From assembly GCF_001998825.1 (NCBI RefSeq), contig NZ_MLHG01000020.1, forward strand, positions 20,995 to 84,994: a stretch of 64,000 bases of DNA, in the 5' to 3' direction. Within the stretch, counting starts at the first letter, position 1. Each line of letters starts with the position of its first letter. Source of the stretch: Rodentibacter mrazii (lineage in GTDB: Bacteria > Pseudomonadota > Gammaproteobacteria > Enterobacterales > Pasteurellaceae). Positions 27,675 to 35,905 of the stretch are shown one piece after another. The position numbers and the translations under genes were made by a program. Below the pieces are notes generated by a model. It searched no databases and was not told the origin of the DNA. It was given only the letters and a program-made list of their open reading frames with translations.

Positions 27675-28919
27675 ATGAAACGAGTTGTTGTCACCGGTAT
27701 TGGGGTTGTTACTGCCTTTGGTAAAGAATGGCAAGAAGTAAAGTCTGCATTTCAACGCAAACAAAATGCCGTGCAAACTAAAGAAGATTGGGTTGAACGC
27801 TACCCCGAATTAGAAGCACGTTTAGGCGCAGAAATTCACAATTACCAACCGCCAAAGCATTGGACGCGTAAACAATTACGCAGCCTTGGGCGTGTTTCAC
27901 AGTTTGTTGTGGAGGCTAGCGAGCGTGCTTTGGCTAACGCTAATTTACTTGATGAAAACGGCGAAATTTTAGCTTATCTCAAAGATGGCAGAATGGGAGT
28001 GGCTTGTGGTTCTTCAACCGGTTCTACCAATGATATCAAAGATGCTGCCGAACTTTTGATGACGGGTAAATCGGACGGTTTCAATGCCAATACTTATGTC
28101 CGAATGATGCCTCATACCACTGCGGCAAACATTGGTATTTTCTTTGGTTTAACCGGACGAATTATCCCTACCTCAAGTGCTTGTTCTTCAGGTAGTCAAG
28201 GCATAGGTTATTCTTATGAAGCGATTAAGTATGGGCTTATTCCGATGATGTTGGCTGGCGGCGGTGAGGAATTTTGTCCGTCGGAAGTCTATGTTTTTGA
28301 CTCTCTTTATGCCGCAAGCCGAAACGTGAACAACCCAAGCCAAACCCCACGTCCGTACGATAAAGATCGAGACGGTCTTGTCATTGGTGAGGGCGCGGGA
28401 ATGTTTGTATTGGAAGAATTAGAACACGCCCTTGCACGCGGTGCGAACATCATTGCCGAGCTGGTCGGTTATGGCGCAAACAGTGATGGAGCGCATGTTA
28501 CCCGTCCACAAAAAGGCACCATGCAACGCTGTATGGAATTAGCACTTAAAGATGCCAATCTATCACCCGAAAAAATTGGTTATGTGAATGGACACGGTAC
28601 GGCGACAGAACAAGGCGATATTGCCGAAACCCTCGCAACCGAAGCTATATTCGGCAAAATTCCGCTGAGTTCACAAAAAAGCTATTTAGGTCATACACTC
28701 GGTGCTTGTGGTGCTTTGGAATCGTGGTTTTCCATTGAAATGATGAGGGATGCTTGGTTTGCTCCAACGCTAAACTTAGATAATATTGATGAACGCTGTG
28801 GCAAGTTAGATTATATTCGAGGGGACGGGCGTGAAATTCACACAGATTATGTGATGAATAATAATTTTGCCTTTGGTGGTGTGAATACCTCGTTGATTTT
28901 TAAACGATGGAAAGCATAA
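27675..28919 (+). CDS. apeR: Beta-ketoacyl-ACP synthase (ApeR type)
   Basis: A 414-residue KAS-type condensing enzyme and the last gene of the aryl-polyene operon. The full triad is kept: TSSACSSGS (Cys170), NGHGTATEQGD (His307) and KSYLGHTLGACG (His340). In characterised systems the second ketosynthase is thought to start or prime chain synthesis, while ApeO:ApeC elongates. The ATG at 27675 gives the typical MKRVVVTGIGVV start; a longer frame reaches 27663. A hairpin terminator follows the stop. Confidence 0.87.
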   Translation: MKRVVVTGIGVVTAFGKEWQEVKSAFQRKQNAVQTKEDWVERYPELEARLGAEIHNYQPPKHWTRKQLRSLGRVSQFVVEASERALANANLLDENGEILAYLKDGRMGVACGSSTGSTNDIKDAAELLMTGKSDGFNANTYVRMMPHTTAANIGIFFGLTGRIIPTSSACSSGSQGIGYSYEAIKYGLIPMMLAGGGEEFCPSEVYVFDSLYAASRNVNNPSQTPRPYDKDRDGLVIGEGAGMFVLEELEHALARGANIIAELVGYGANSDGAHVTRPQKGTMQRCMELALKDANLSPEKIGYVNGHGTATEQGDIAETLATEAIFGKIPLSSQKSYLGHTLGACGALESWFSIEMMRDAWFAPTLNLDNIDERCGKLDYIRGDGREIHTDYVMNNNFAFGGVNTSLIFKRWKA

Positions 28920-28926
28920 TTTAACC

Positions 28927-28960
28927 GGTCGGGATAAAACCCGACCAATTAAATTTTTTG
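28927..28960. terminator. Terminator between the two converging arms of the polyketide locus
   Basis: A 7-base GC-rich stem (ggtcggg / cccgacc) with a six-base loop, followed on the plus strand by an AT-rich stretch with six T's, overlapping the end of the minus-strand gene. It ends the aryl-polyene operon and sits where the opposing arm also ends. Confidence 0.65.
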
Positions 28961-29527
28961 CACAATCGACAAAAAATCCAAATGTTGCACATCTTCACCT
29001 TTTGGCAAAACCGCTAATTTTTTGACCGCACTTTCTGACTCTTTGGATACCAGCCAAAACACTGCACCTTCCGTTTGTTTTTCTGAGTCTCCCTCTCGCA
29101 CCCATCCAATCAAAGCTTGTTCTACATCACCGTTGATTAAATCTAGCTCGGCTAATTGAAGCGGTTGCCAAATTGTTTTTTGATTAATCGGTAGGAAGAT
29201 TGAATTTCCTGTTGTTTGAAAGATTTGTGCAAGTTGAAACGTCGCCGCATTATTGATGTTCGCCATAAAATCTAATGGACTTGGCATATCGTATTCATTA
29301 AGTTGATGAAACATCTTGTCAAATTTACTTGGTGAATTAAAGGGGGAACCAAGATAAATGCCACAAGTTGGCTGAATATTATTTTTTAGTGGTAATGCGC
29401 CCAACAAGGCGAGTTGGGTGAAACGGCTAAAACGACGGGGATCAATGCCTTCTATTTGTAGTTGTTGGCGGAGGGCTTTATCCGTGCCGTTTGCGATAAA
29501 GGTACTTTTTTGCTGTAAATAAATCAT
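28949..29527 (-). CDS. Ketosynthase-like protein lacking the catalytic Cys (chain length factor candidate)
   Basis: A 192-residue truncated beta-ketoacyl-synthase-like protein. PRRFSRFTQLALLGA and CGIYLGSPFNSPSKF match the N-terminal half of the fold. The position of the nucleophile reads FMANINNAATFQLAQ, with no Cys, as in ApeC. It is preceded by GGGAG and overlaps the end of the active ketosynthase at 29524 by four bases, so the two probably form a heterodimer. The assignment to the dialkylresorcinol branch comes from operon position. Confidence 0.68.
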   Translation of the reverse strand: MIYLQQKSTFIANGTDKALRQQLQIEGIDPRRFSRFTQLALLGALPLKNNIQPTCGIYLGSPFNSPSKFDKMFHQLNEYDMPSPLDFMANINNAATFQLAQIFQTTGNSIFLPINQKTIWQPLQLAELDLINGDVEQALIGWVREGDSEKQTEGAVFWLVSKESESAVKKLAVLPKGEDVQHLDFLSIVQKI

Positions 29528-30570
29528 TCTCCCACCTTGATGACCCATGCAATATGGCTGCCGCCGAAACCTAAAAAATAATGTAAATAATAACCGCACT
29601 TTAAGGCTTTTCCATGGGCTAGCCGCTGGTTTTTACTTTCTATTTGCCAAGGTAATTCGGCAAGGCATTTAGCTTGTAAACTTTGATAAAAAAATACTGT
29701 CTCTAATACACCGCTTGCGCCGAGTGTGTGTCCGATATAAGGTTTTATTAAAATCCATTCCGTTTGTGGGAAAAGTTCGCTTAGCACTTGTTTTTCCATT
29801 TCATCACTATTACTGCCTACACCATGAATTTTGATACCTTGGATTTGTTCCGCTGATATGTTTGCTTTTTTAAGGCATTGTTTAAGCAAGGTTTTCAATG
29901 AACTTTCATTGCTGTTTGTCAGATTTTCATTATCGGTTACGCTCGTAACACCTAAGATTTCGCAACAAAAAGAGTGATTGGGTTGGATAGATAACGCCAT
30001 ACATCCCATACCCTCACCTAAAACCATGCCATTGGAGGCGCTCATCGGTAAATAAGATGAATCTTGGGAAAGTAGATTCATTGCTTGAAAATGCTCAAAG
30101 GTGAGGCGATTAAACATTTCAAAACCGAGTACCAAGGCTTTTTCTGCCATGTTATTTTTCAGCATTTTATAGGCATAGCCAATAGCTTGGGCGGAAGAGG
30201 TGCAGGATGTGGCAAAGCTAAATACTTGGGTTTGATATTGTTCTCGTAAATGATCGGCTATCAGCGCTAAGCTATATTCTTTTGGTAGTGGTTGTTGATT
30301 GGCAACGCGGGCTTCGCAATCACTCATGACATAAGCGGTGGAGCCAAGCAAAATGGGAATATCTTTAACTTCGGTTTTATTCCAACCTAGTTGTTTTAAA
30401 GTGCGGTCAATTTGCTCATCAAAATAAGCATAGAGCCGTTCAAGGGAAAGCAGAGGTTCTTTAAATGCATTGAAGTAAGGTAATGTCGTTGTTTGCCTTA
30501 ACATTTGGCTGGTTCGCCGCCCGATTTTTTCCGCAACTCGGGCGGAAACCGCATTGATATAGACGGTCAT
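29524..30570 (-). CDS. Beta-ketoacyl synthase of the resorcinol-side operon
   Basis: A 348-residue condensing enzyme, shorter than ApeO and ApeR. The triad is present: FATSCTSSAQA (Cys123), IKIHGVGSNSDE (His249, a variant of HGTGT) and KPYIGHTLGASG (His281). It probably makes a beta-ketoacyl chain on the adjacent carrier protein, for use by the DarB-like enzyme or as the acyl part of the product. It overlaps the carrier-protein gene and its Cys-less partner by four bases each. Uptake signals at 29593 and 30399. Confidence 0.8.
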   Translation of the reverse strand: MTVYINAVSARVAEKIGRRTSQMLRQTTTLPYFNAFKEPLLSLERLYAYFDEQIDRTLKQLGWNKTEVKDIPILLGSTAYVMSDCEARVANQQPLPKEYSLALIADHLREQYQTQVFSFATSCTSSAQAIGYAYKMLKNNMAEKALVLGFEMFNRLTFEHFQAMNLLSQDSSYLPMSASNGMVLGEGMGCMALSIQPNHSFCCEILGVTSVTDNENLTNSNESSLKTLLKQCLKKANISAEQIQGIKIHGVGSNSDEMEKQVLSELFPQTEWILIKPYIGHTLGASGVLETVFFYQSLQAKCLAELPWQIESKNQRLAHGKALKCGYYLHYFLGFGGSHIAWVIKVGE

Positions 30571-30854
30571 TTTTGGTGTTGTTCACGAATGAAAGCCGCA
30601 AGACCACGTACGTTCATCATATGCTTACGTACCATTCGATCTCCCTGTAACCGCACCTTAAAATGGGCTTGAAGGGCTACGGCAATTTGTAGTGCATCAA
30701 GGGAATCTAATTGAATACGACTTTGGTCGCCAAAAAGCAGTTCGTCATCAGTGATTTCACTCGGTTTAAAGTCCTCTTTTTCCGATTCCCGCAAAATGAG
30801 TTTTTTTAATTCAAACTCAAGTAATTCGGGTTCAAGCGTAAAAGTATAATTCAT
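30567..30854 (-). CDS. Acyl carrier protein (third in the locus)
   Basis: A 95-residue carrier protein with the attachment site IQLDSLDALQIAVAL (Ser51). It lies between the ABC permease and the ketosynthase, overlapping the latter by four bases and abutting the former by one. Its own ketosynthase pair suggests that the resorcinol arm runs a separate acyl chain. It could also be the carrier from which the BtrH-like protein transfers an acyl group (inference). Confidence 0.8.
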   Translation of the reverse strand: MNYTFTLEPELLEFELKKLILRESEKEDFKPSEITDDELLFGDQSRIQLDSLDALQIAVALQAHFKVRLQGDRMVRKHMMNVRGLAAFIREQHQK

Positions 30855-32101
30855 TAAAATCTCACTTGCTTTTTCAATTGTTGTTGATAGAGAACTGCCG
30901 CCAATCCGATCATCAGTATGCCGAAAGCGGTCAATTTTATTAAATAATCGGCGATTTGCGTTAGTTCATATCGGTTGAGCAATAAATTTTGAAAGCAGCT
31001 TAATGCCCATCCCATCGGTGAAAATTCTGCAACAGTTTGCATTATATCGGGCATCACATAGGTCGGCACCATAATACCGCCGATAGCTGCCATAATGATA
31101 ATTCCGCCGCCGCCTAACACCACGGCGTGTTCAGTTGTGCGCGCGATGACACTCACAAATAAACCGTAGCCAAGCGCAGCAAGGCTGACCGTCATTGACA
31201 ACACCGCATATTGCCACCATTCACCATTCAAAGAAAATGCCGGCATATCAAAGTATGGCAATACAAAATAGCCCAGTGCGATCATACCGATAAATTGTAA
31301 TTGGTTAATCAAAAAATAGGGGAGCAATTTAGCTACGATTAAATTTAATGCCGAAGCCCTAGCCATTCGTAAGCGAGTAATGGTATTGGTTTGGCGTTCC
31401 ATTGCCATTACATTTGACAGCGGAATCATAATAAAAAACATGCCAAAAATCAGCCAGGCAGGTACACTATGTTGTACCGAATTGGGCTTTGCGACTTGCT
31501 CTCCTTGACGATTAAGATAGACTTCTTGCCAGCGGGCTTTGGCTAAATAATCATTGATTTGCGCAAATTTTTTATCTAAATCCTGATTAACTTTTTTCTC
31601 TATTTCTTTGATTTGCTTCTGCTGACGATTTTTCAACTTGATATGATTGTCCGCTAAATATTGTTCCAAACGTAATCTTGTGTAGTGCTTTTGTAAAATG
31701 CCTTTCACACCTAACAACCAGCCTCGATTGATACTTGGATTTAAGCGTAATTCCAACGGTTTTTCGCCGGAAAGTGCAGTCAATTTTGAGTTAGAGTTGA
31801 TAATTAATAAAGAATATATGCCCTCTGTTAATGCATTTTCTGCCTTTATCCGCTCCGACTGAATATTACCCTGCATTACACTCAGCCCTTCCTCTTTTAA
31901 AGCCTGAAATAAAGCCTCATTTAACGGATTTTCCCTTTCCGATAGCAGCATAATCGGCTTTTCTTGACTTAATTCACTCTCATTACTTAATGCGGCGGAC
32001 ATAATAAACATAAATAAAATCGGCATAATAAATAACACCGCAACTCCGTGTAGATCACGGCTTAACAGGCGAAGTTCTTTACAGATTGAAGCAATTAACA
32101 T
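30854..32101 (-). CDS. ABC-2 type transporter permease
   Basis: A 415-residue membrane protein of the ABC-2 permease type. One N-terminal helix (AVLFIMPILFMFIMSAAL) is followed by a periplasmic domain of about 200 residues rich in charged helices, then five helices, including PLSNVMAMERQTNTITRLRMARAS at the membrane interface. Its ATPase is probably the gene at 33817, now separated from it by three unrelated genes. It begins 17 bases after the XRE regulator gene. It may export the resorcinol or ester, or its lipid precursor. Confidence 0.8.
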   Translation of the reverse strand: MLIASICKELRLLSRDLHGVAVLFIMPILFMFIMSAALSNESELSQEKPIMLLSERENPLNEALFQALKEEGLSVMQGNIQSERIKAENALTEGIYSLLIINSNSKLTALSGEKPLELRLNPSINRGWLLGVKGILQKHYTRLRLEQYLADNHIKLKNRQQKQIKEIEKKVNQDLDKKFAQINDYLAKARWQEVYLNRQGEQVAKPNSVQHSVPAWLIFGMFFIMIPLSNVMAMERQTNTITRLRMARASALNLIVAKLLPYFLINQLQFIGMIALGYFVLPYFDMPAFSLNGEWWQYAVLSMTVSLAALGYGLFVSVIARTTEHAVVLGGGGIIIMAAIGGIMVPTYVMPDIMQTVAEFSPMGWALSCFQNLLLNRYELTQIADYLIKLTAFGILMIGLAAVLYQQQLKKQVRF

Positions 32102-32118
32102 AATTATTGCCGATTTAT

Positions 32119-32496
32119 TTAGGCTTTAAGCAGTGCGTTCATCTCTTTTAATAACGCAATTTCTCTTTTTTGCTGCTCAATGAGTTGTTCTTGAAAAGAG
32201 AGCGAAAGTTTTAATTTTTCATTTTCAATAACTAAGGCTTCATCGGAATTATAATAATTTGAACTGGATTGGCTATTTTCATTGATTAAAAAACAGACGT
32301 TTTTTGTGTTAATTAAATCGGTGATATCAAGATTAAAAACTTGTGCAATTTGTTCAAGTTTTTCTAAATATAACTTGGTTTCGCCTCGTTCAATTTTTGC
32401 ATAACCACTTGGCGACATATTCAATCGTTCAGCCATTTCTTCCTGCGAAAGCCTATTTTGCTCACGCAATCCTCTGATTTTATCTTGTACACTCAT
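32119..32496 (-). CDS. XRE-family transcriptional regulator with C-terminal coiled coil
   Basis: A 125-residue helix-turn-helix protein. The Cro/C1-type domain covers residues 1-70: VQDKIRGLREQNRLSQEEMAERL, MSPSGYAKIERGE. A short variable stretch and a coiled coil rich in Glu, Leu and Gln (about 90-125) follow, likely for dimerisation. The ATG at 32496 has an AGGTAA upstream; the longer frame to 32565 is less likely. It is divergent from the barrel-protein gene at 32655, so it may control that gene or the ABC permease downstream. Confidence 0.78.
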   Translation of the reverse strand: MSVQDKIRGLREQNRLSQEEMAERLNMSPSGYAKIERGETKLYLEKLEQIAQVFNLDITDLINTKNVCFLINENSQSSSNYYNSDEALVIENEKLKLSLSFQEQLIEQQKREIALLKEMNALLKA

Positions 32497-32654
32497 TCGG
32501 TTACCTATTTGTCTTTTCAGTGCTGTTTTTGGATTAAAAAGGCGGTTTTCTGTCTTATCTGTCAATGGAGAAAAAAGACAACTCTTTTACAATGACCATC
32601 GCTTTTAAGAGCAACCATATGAACCAATTTTCACACATTTAGCGAGGCTTTTCT

Positions 32655-33233
32655 ATGAAAAAAACAACATTAGTGGGTATTCTGGCAGTTTCGGTTAGCA
32701 GTTTTGCCGTAGCGGAAGGCAATTTTACAGGATTTGCAGTTGGTACAGAATTAAGCTCAACTAAACATACTTTTGAAATCCCGGGTTTTGGGGTGAGTGC
32801 CAATAGTTCAAACAAAGCGAGTATCGGTGTATTTGGCCAATATGGCTTTGACTTTGCAAAAGATTTTGTCGGCATTGGCGAAGTCAAATTAAGAACGGGC
32901 GGCTCTGAAACCAGTAATGCAGGTGGTTCTGTTTCCAAAGAAACATTCAATATTGGCATTGCTTACTTACAAGGCTATCGTGTGACTGATAGCATTTTAC
33001 CTTATGTAAAAATTGGTGCTGAAGTCAGCGCCTTTGATTTAGGCGAAGAAGTTTCTCGATATGTCGAAGGTTCAAATCTCTTTGGTGTCGCCTACGGTGC
33101 AGGTGTTAAATTTGCACTCACCGACAAACTTGAAGCAGGCGTAGAATATACGCAAACAAGATTACGCAATGTTGAATCAGACATTAAAGCAAAAGTGAAT
33201 AAAATTGCTCTGAATGTCGCTTATCGTTTCTAA
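32655..33233 (+). CDS. Opacity-type outer-membrane beta-barrel protein
   Basis: A 192-residue protein with a clear signal peptide (MKKTTLVGILAVSVSSFAVA, cleavage after residue 20). Alternating-residue beta strands follow (NFTGFAVGTELSS, GFDFAKDFVGIGEVKLR, LFGVAYGAGVKFALT, LEAGVEYTQTRL). The end ALNVAYRF has the C-terminal Phe signal for Bam insertion. This is the small eight-stranded porin/Opa-like barrel class. It is transcribed against the surrounding biosynthetic genes, so it looks like inserted cargo. The ribosome site is GCGAGGC. Confidence 0.82.
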   Translation: MKKTTLVGILAVSVSSFAVAEGNFTGFAVGTELSSTKHTFEIPGFGVSANSSNKASIGVFGQYGFDFAKDFVGIGEVKLRTGGSETSNAGGSVSKETFNIGIAYLQGYRVTDSILPYVKIGAEVSAFDLGEEVSRYVEGSNLFGVAYGAGVKFALTDKLEAGVEYTQTRLRNVESDIKAKVNKIALNVAYRF

Positions 33234-33239
33234 TTTTTT

Positions 33240-33262
33240 AAGCCTCTTTTACGAGAGGCTTA
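33240..33262 (+). terminator. Terminator after the barrel-protein gene
   Basis: Stem agcctc / gaggct with a short loop, followed by a T-rich run. It lies between the barrel gene and the lipoprotein gene; read-through could still express the lipoprotein. Confidence 0.6.
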
Positions 33263-33282
33263 TTTATTTTTATGAGGTTAAA

Positions 33283-33780
33283 ATGAAAAAATTTATTCAC
33301 ATTATAGGATTATCTTTAACAATGTTACTTACAGGCTGTGCCACTATTGTAAGTAAAAGTACTTATCCTGTTTATATTCAATCTGAGCCAGTAGGTGCAA
33401 CCTTTACGATTAAAAATAGTAAAGGGCAAGTTGTTGCGAAAGGTGAAACACCAAAAGAAATCAGATTAAAAGCAAGTGCAGGCTATTTTAAACCTGCGAC
33501 TTATATCCTTGATTTCCAAAGAAAAGGTTATGCGAAGAAAACCGTTACTATTACAGCAACACTAGACGGTTGGTATATGGGCAACATTGCTTTACTTAGT
33601 CCTTTAGGTGCTTTGATTATTGATCCGCTTACTGGAGCAATGTATAAACTCCCTTCAAGTATTAGCACAACTTTAGATAAAAATAGTCAGAGTCCAAAAA
33701 GAAAAACAAAAGCTCAATTACAAATTTTATATTTAGATACTTTAACTGATGAGCAAAAAGCACAATTAGTTGCCATCTAA
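33283..33780 (+). CDS. Lipoprotein with a PEGA-like domain
   Basis: A 165-residue lipoprotein (MKKFIHIIGLSLTMLLTGC, lipidated Cys19), then ATIVSKSTYPVYIQSEPVGATF and KGETPKEIRLKAS, which resemble the PEGA surface domain. A hydrophobic stretch (LDGWYMGNIALLSPLGALII) and a charged C-terminus (QSPKRKTKAQLQ) follow. The pattern is seen in small envelope lipoproteins of unknown role. The ATG at 33283 follows TATGAGGT. It lies in the block that splits the ABC transporter genes. Confidence 0.7.
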   Translation: MKKFIHIIGLSLTMLLTGCATIVSKSTYPVYIQSEPVGATFTIKNSKGQVVAKGETPKEIRLKASAGYFKPATYILDFQRKGYAKKTVTITATLDGWYMGNIALLSPLGALIIDPLTGAMYKLPSSISTTLDKNSQSPKRKTKAQLQILYLDTLTDEQKAQLVAI

Positions 33781-33805
33781 TAAACCACTCTTCCTAAAAC
33801 GACAC

Positions 33806-33834
33806 TAAAAGGTTCGCTACTTAGCGAACCTTTT
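33806..33834. terminator. Bidirectional terminator between the lipoprotein and ABC ATPase genes
   Basis: A stem of 10-11 base pairs (aaaggttcgct / agcgaacctttt) with a four-base loop and A/T runs on both sides, between two convergent genes. If active on the minus strand it would end the transcript that starts at darA before it reached the ABC permease. Confidence 0.8.
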
Positions 33835-34542
33835 TATCTGTTTATCCAAAAAGTCTAAATAAAACTTCTCAAGCGGTTGATTTCCAGTAATTTCTTGCAA
33901 ATTGCCTTGATAAATAATCTTCCCCTCGTTTAATAGCACTAATTGTGAACAAAGTTGTTCAATCTCTTGCAGATAGTGGGAGGTATAAATTACCGTTACG
34001 CCTTGAGCGGTTAAATCTGCTACGCTATTTAAAATAAATTGACGGGATTGTGGATCAATACCTACGGTAATTTCATCTAAAAAAATTACTTTAGGGCGGT
34101 TAATTAACCCAATAGCGAAATTTAAACGGCGTTTTAATCCACCGGATAAATGTTTTGCCAGCTTAGATTTGTGTGTGGTTAATCCTGTTTTTTCCAACAA
34201 TTCCACTAGCCAATGTTTGTCGGAAATAGCATAAAGTGCGGCAAAAAATGTCAAATTTTCCCATACCGTTAATAACGGATAAAACGCAAAATCCTGCGGC
34301 ACAAGGGAAATTTGATGGCGTTGTTTTTGGGTTAAACGTTCAGAGGGGACATCATCAAACAAAATCTGTCCAGATTGTGCTTCTTGTAATCCCGCCATTA
34401 ATGACATTAACGTGGTTTTCCCTGCACCGTTAGGGCCGAGTAAGCCTACGGCAGAGCCTTGTTTGATATGTAAATTCACATCATAAAGTGCAAGCGTTTG
34501 TGTGTCTGGGTATTGATGATGAATGTTATCTATTTTTATCAT
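33817..34542 (-). CDS. ABC transporter ATP-binding protein
   Basis: A 241-residue ABC ATPase: Walker A LLGPNGAGKTT near residue 36, Q-loop LVPQDFAFYP, signature HLSGGLKRRLNF, Walker B VIFLDEITVGIDP, and the H-loop YTSHYLQEIEQL. It belongs with the ABC-2 permease at 30854 as a drug- or lipid-export pair, probably for a product of the resorcinol branch. Terminator and cargo genes now separate the two halves. It lies 31 bases downstream of the BtrH-like gene. Confidence 0.87.
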   Translation of the reverse strand: MIKIDNIHHQYPDTQTLALYDVNLHIKQGSAVGLLGPNGAGKTTLMSLMAGLQEAQSGQILFDDVPSERLTQKQRHQISLVPQDFAFYPLLTVWENLTFFAALYAISDKHWLVELLEKTGLTTHKSKLAKHLSGGLKRRLNFAIGLINRPKVIFLDEITVGIDPQSRQFILNSVADLTAQGVTVIYTSHYLQEIEQLCSQLVLLNEGKIIYQGNLQEITGNQPLEKFYLDFLDKQIKRFAK

Positions 34543-34573
34543 TTTGATGTTTATAGAATGGTCTACGTAATCA

Positions 34574-35566
34574 TTAAACTGCTTTCAAATACTGCCATAA
34601 CAATGCTTCTCTATCTGCAATTCCTCGCAGAAAACCGGCGATCTCACAATAGCCTTCTGTACTTGGCTTGCGGCATTGTTTCACGCACAGAGTAGCAAAT
34701 TCCCTCCATTGATCGCCAATTTCCGTCATCTGCTCGGAAGCCTGTTTAAATTTCGGCTCATTACAAATGTCAGCGGCTTGCTCAAGGAAATAGGCATAAA
34801 GATAGCGGAAACCTGCCCCGCCCGTGCCGATTTCTTCCTGCATTCGCACAATATGCCCGAGATACAAGCGGTTATATTTTTCGCCTTTTTTGCAAGCGGC
34901 GAGATTTTCAATCGATTTTGCCACGGTACGAATGCCTTTCACGCCGACAAAAAACAGCGGCGCAAGCATTTGTTTCGCTTGTTTACGAATAGCTTTTTGC
35001 ACCAATGTAGGTAAGTCAATGTGAGAAAGATCAGGCATTTGCTCGAAATAATACATCAATCCTTTTGCCGCCAATGCCCCTTTGGCAAAGCGGGCTTTTT
35101 GTAAATCGCTTGTGGGGCAACGTTGCACAGTTTCAAACACGGGATCGCTAATTAAATAATTATTTTCTTCTTTGCCATATACGATCAAATTGTGAGCATT
35201 AAAATGAAATCGCATTTCCGGTGGAAAGTAAGGTAACCAAAATACAGAGGTTTGCAAACCGACTAACTTATTTTCATCAAGGGCTTGATCGAGAGCTTGT
35301 TGCCCTGCTTTTGGTGTACGAAATTTTTGGATTTTTAACCGCACTTTGAGCCGTTTAGAGACTTTTTTGATGATCGAACGTGGCGGCATACGATAAGAAA
35401 TCAACGGCATCCCGTTTATTTTGACTAACGGAATATAAACAAAGGTCAATGCTGATGCCAAACCAAAAACCATAGCTTCGTTAAAATCTACCCCTTGAGA
35501 CTTTAAAAGTGTGGACATTACGCCACTTTCGCAATGGGCGGTGTGTTGGTGGTTAAAATTATTCAT
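34574..35566 (-). CDS. BtrH N-terminal domain/DUF4872 protein, candidate acyltransferase
   Basis: A 330-residue protein. The N-terminal half has a BtrH-type papain-like fold with a candidate catalytic Cys12 in HTAHCESGVMSTLL and a His in HFNAHNLIVYG followed by ISDPVFE. In butirosin synthesis BtrH moves an acyl group from a carrier protein to a hydroxyl or amino acceptor. The second half matches the DUF4872 helical domain often found after BtrH. In this locus it could join the carrier-bound polyene acid to the resorcinol hydroxyl (inference). An uptake signal is at 35338. Confidence 0.75.
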   Translation of the reverse strand: MNNFNHQHTAHCESGVMSTLLKSQGVDFNEAMVFGLASALTFVYIPLVKINGMPLISYRMPPRSIIKKVSKRLKVRLKIQKFRTPKAGQQALDQALDENKLVGLQTSVFWLPYFPPEMRFHFNAHNLIVYGKEENNYLISDPVFETVQRCPTSDLQKARFAKGALAAKGLMYYFEQMPDLSHIDLPTLVQKAIRKQAKQMLAPLFFVGVKGIRTVAKSIENLAACKKGEKYNRLYLGHIVRMQEEIGTGGAGFRYLYAYFLEQAADICNEPKFKQASEQMTEIGDQWREFATLCVKQCRKPSTEGYCEIAGFLRGIADREALLWQYLKAV

Positions 35567-35653
35567 TTGCTTATTTGCTAATAGTACCCCGATTTTTCAG
35601 TATGTTTAGATCGTTAAAAGCAAGAAAATTATCTAATTTTTATTTCTAATCTT

Positions 35654-35905
35654 TTAAGGAAAATTATTTTTACGCTTGGTTTGATTTGCAGCAAAATCCA
35701 ACCACATTGATACAATTCTATTTAACGCTGTAATTTTTTGTTCATTAAAATAGTTTCTTGCTACAACAGTAACATCTTTTTTATCACTTTCGAACCTCGG
35801 AAATTTGTAAGCGTCATATTCGGTAATTCTGCATTAATCTGTTGAAGAAATAAGCTCCTCCGATGTTTTATCCGTACAACCGAAATGTAATTTATTCTCT
35901 GCCAT
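35654..35905 (-). pseudogene. Remnant of a RhuM-family virulence protein gene, two frameshifts
   Basis: No intact gene fits this stretch, but three minus-strand frames, read in order, give the C-terminal part of a RhuM-family protein. These are AENKLHFGCTDKTSEELI, then INAELPNMTLTNFRGSKV, then DVTVVARNYFNEQKITALNR with IVSMWLDFAANQ, ending at a stop at 35654. Frame changes fall after about 35865 and 35790. RhuM proteins have the pattern NKLHxAxxGxTAxEI, NMxLxxFKGxK and DVxxAKNYLxExEIxxLNR. The fragment begins inside the 3' end of the gene at 35892. It is a decayed insertion, or the scar of one. Confidence 0.7.
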
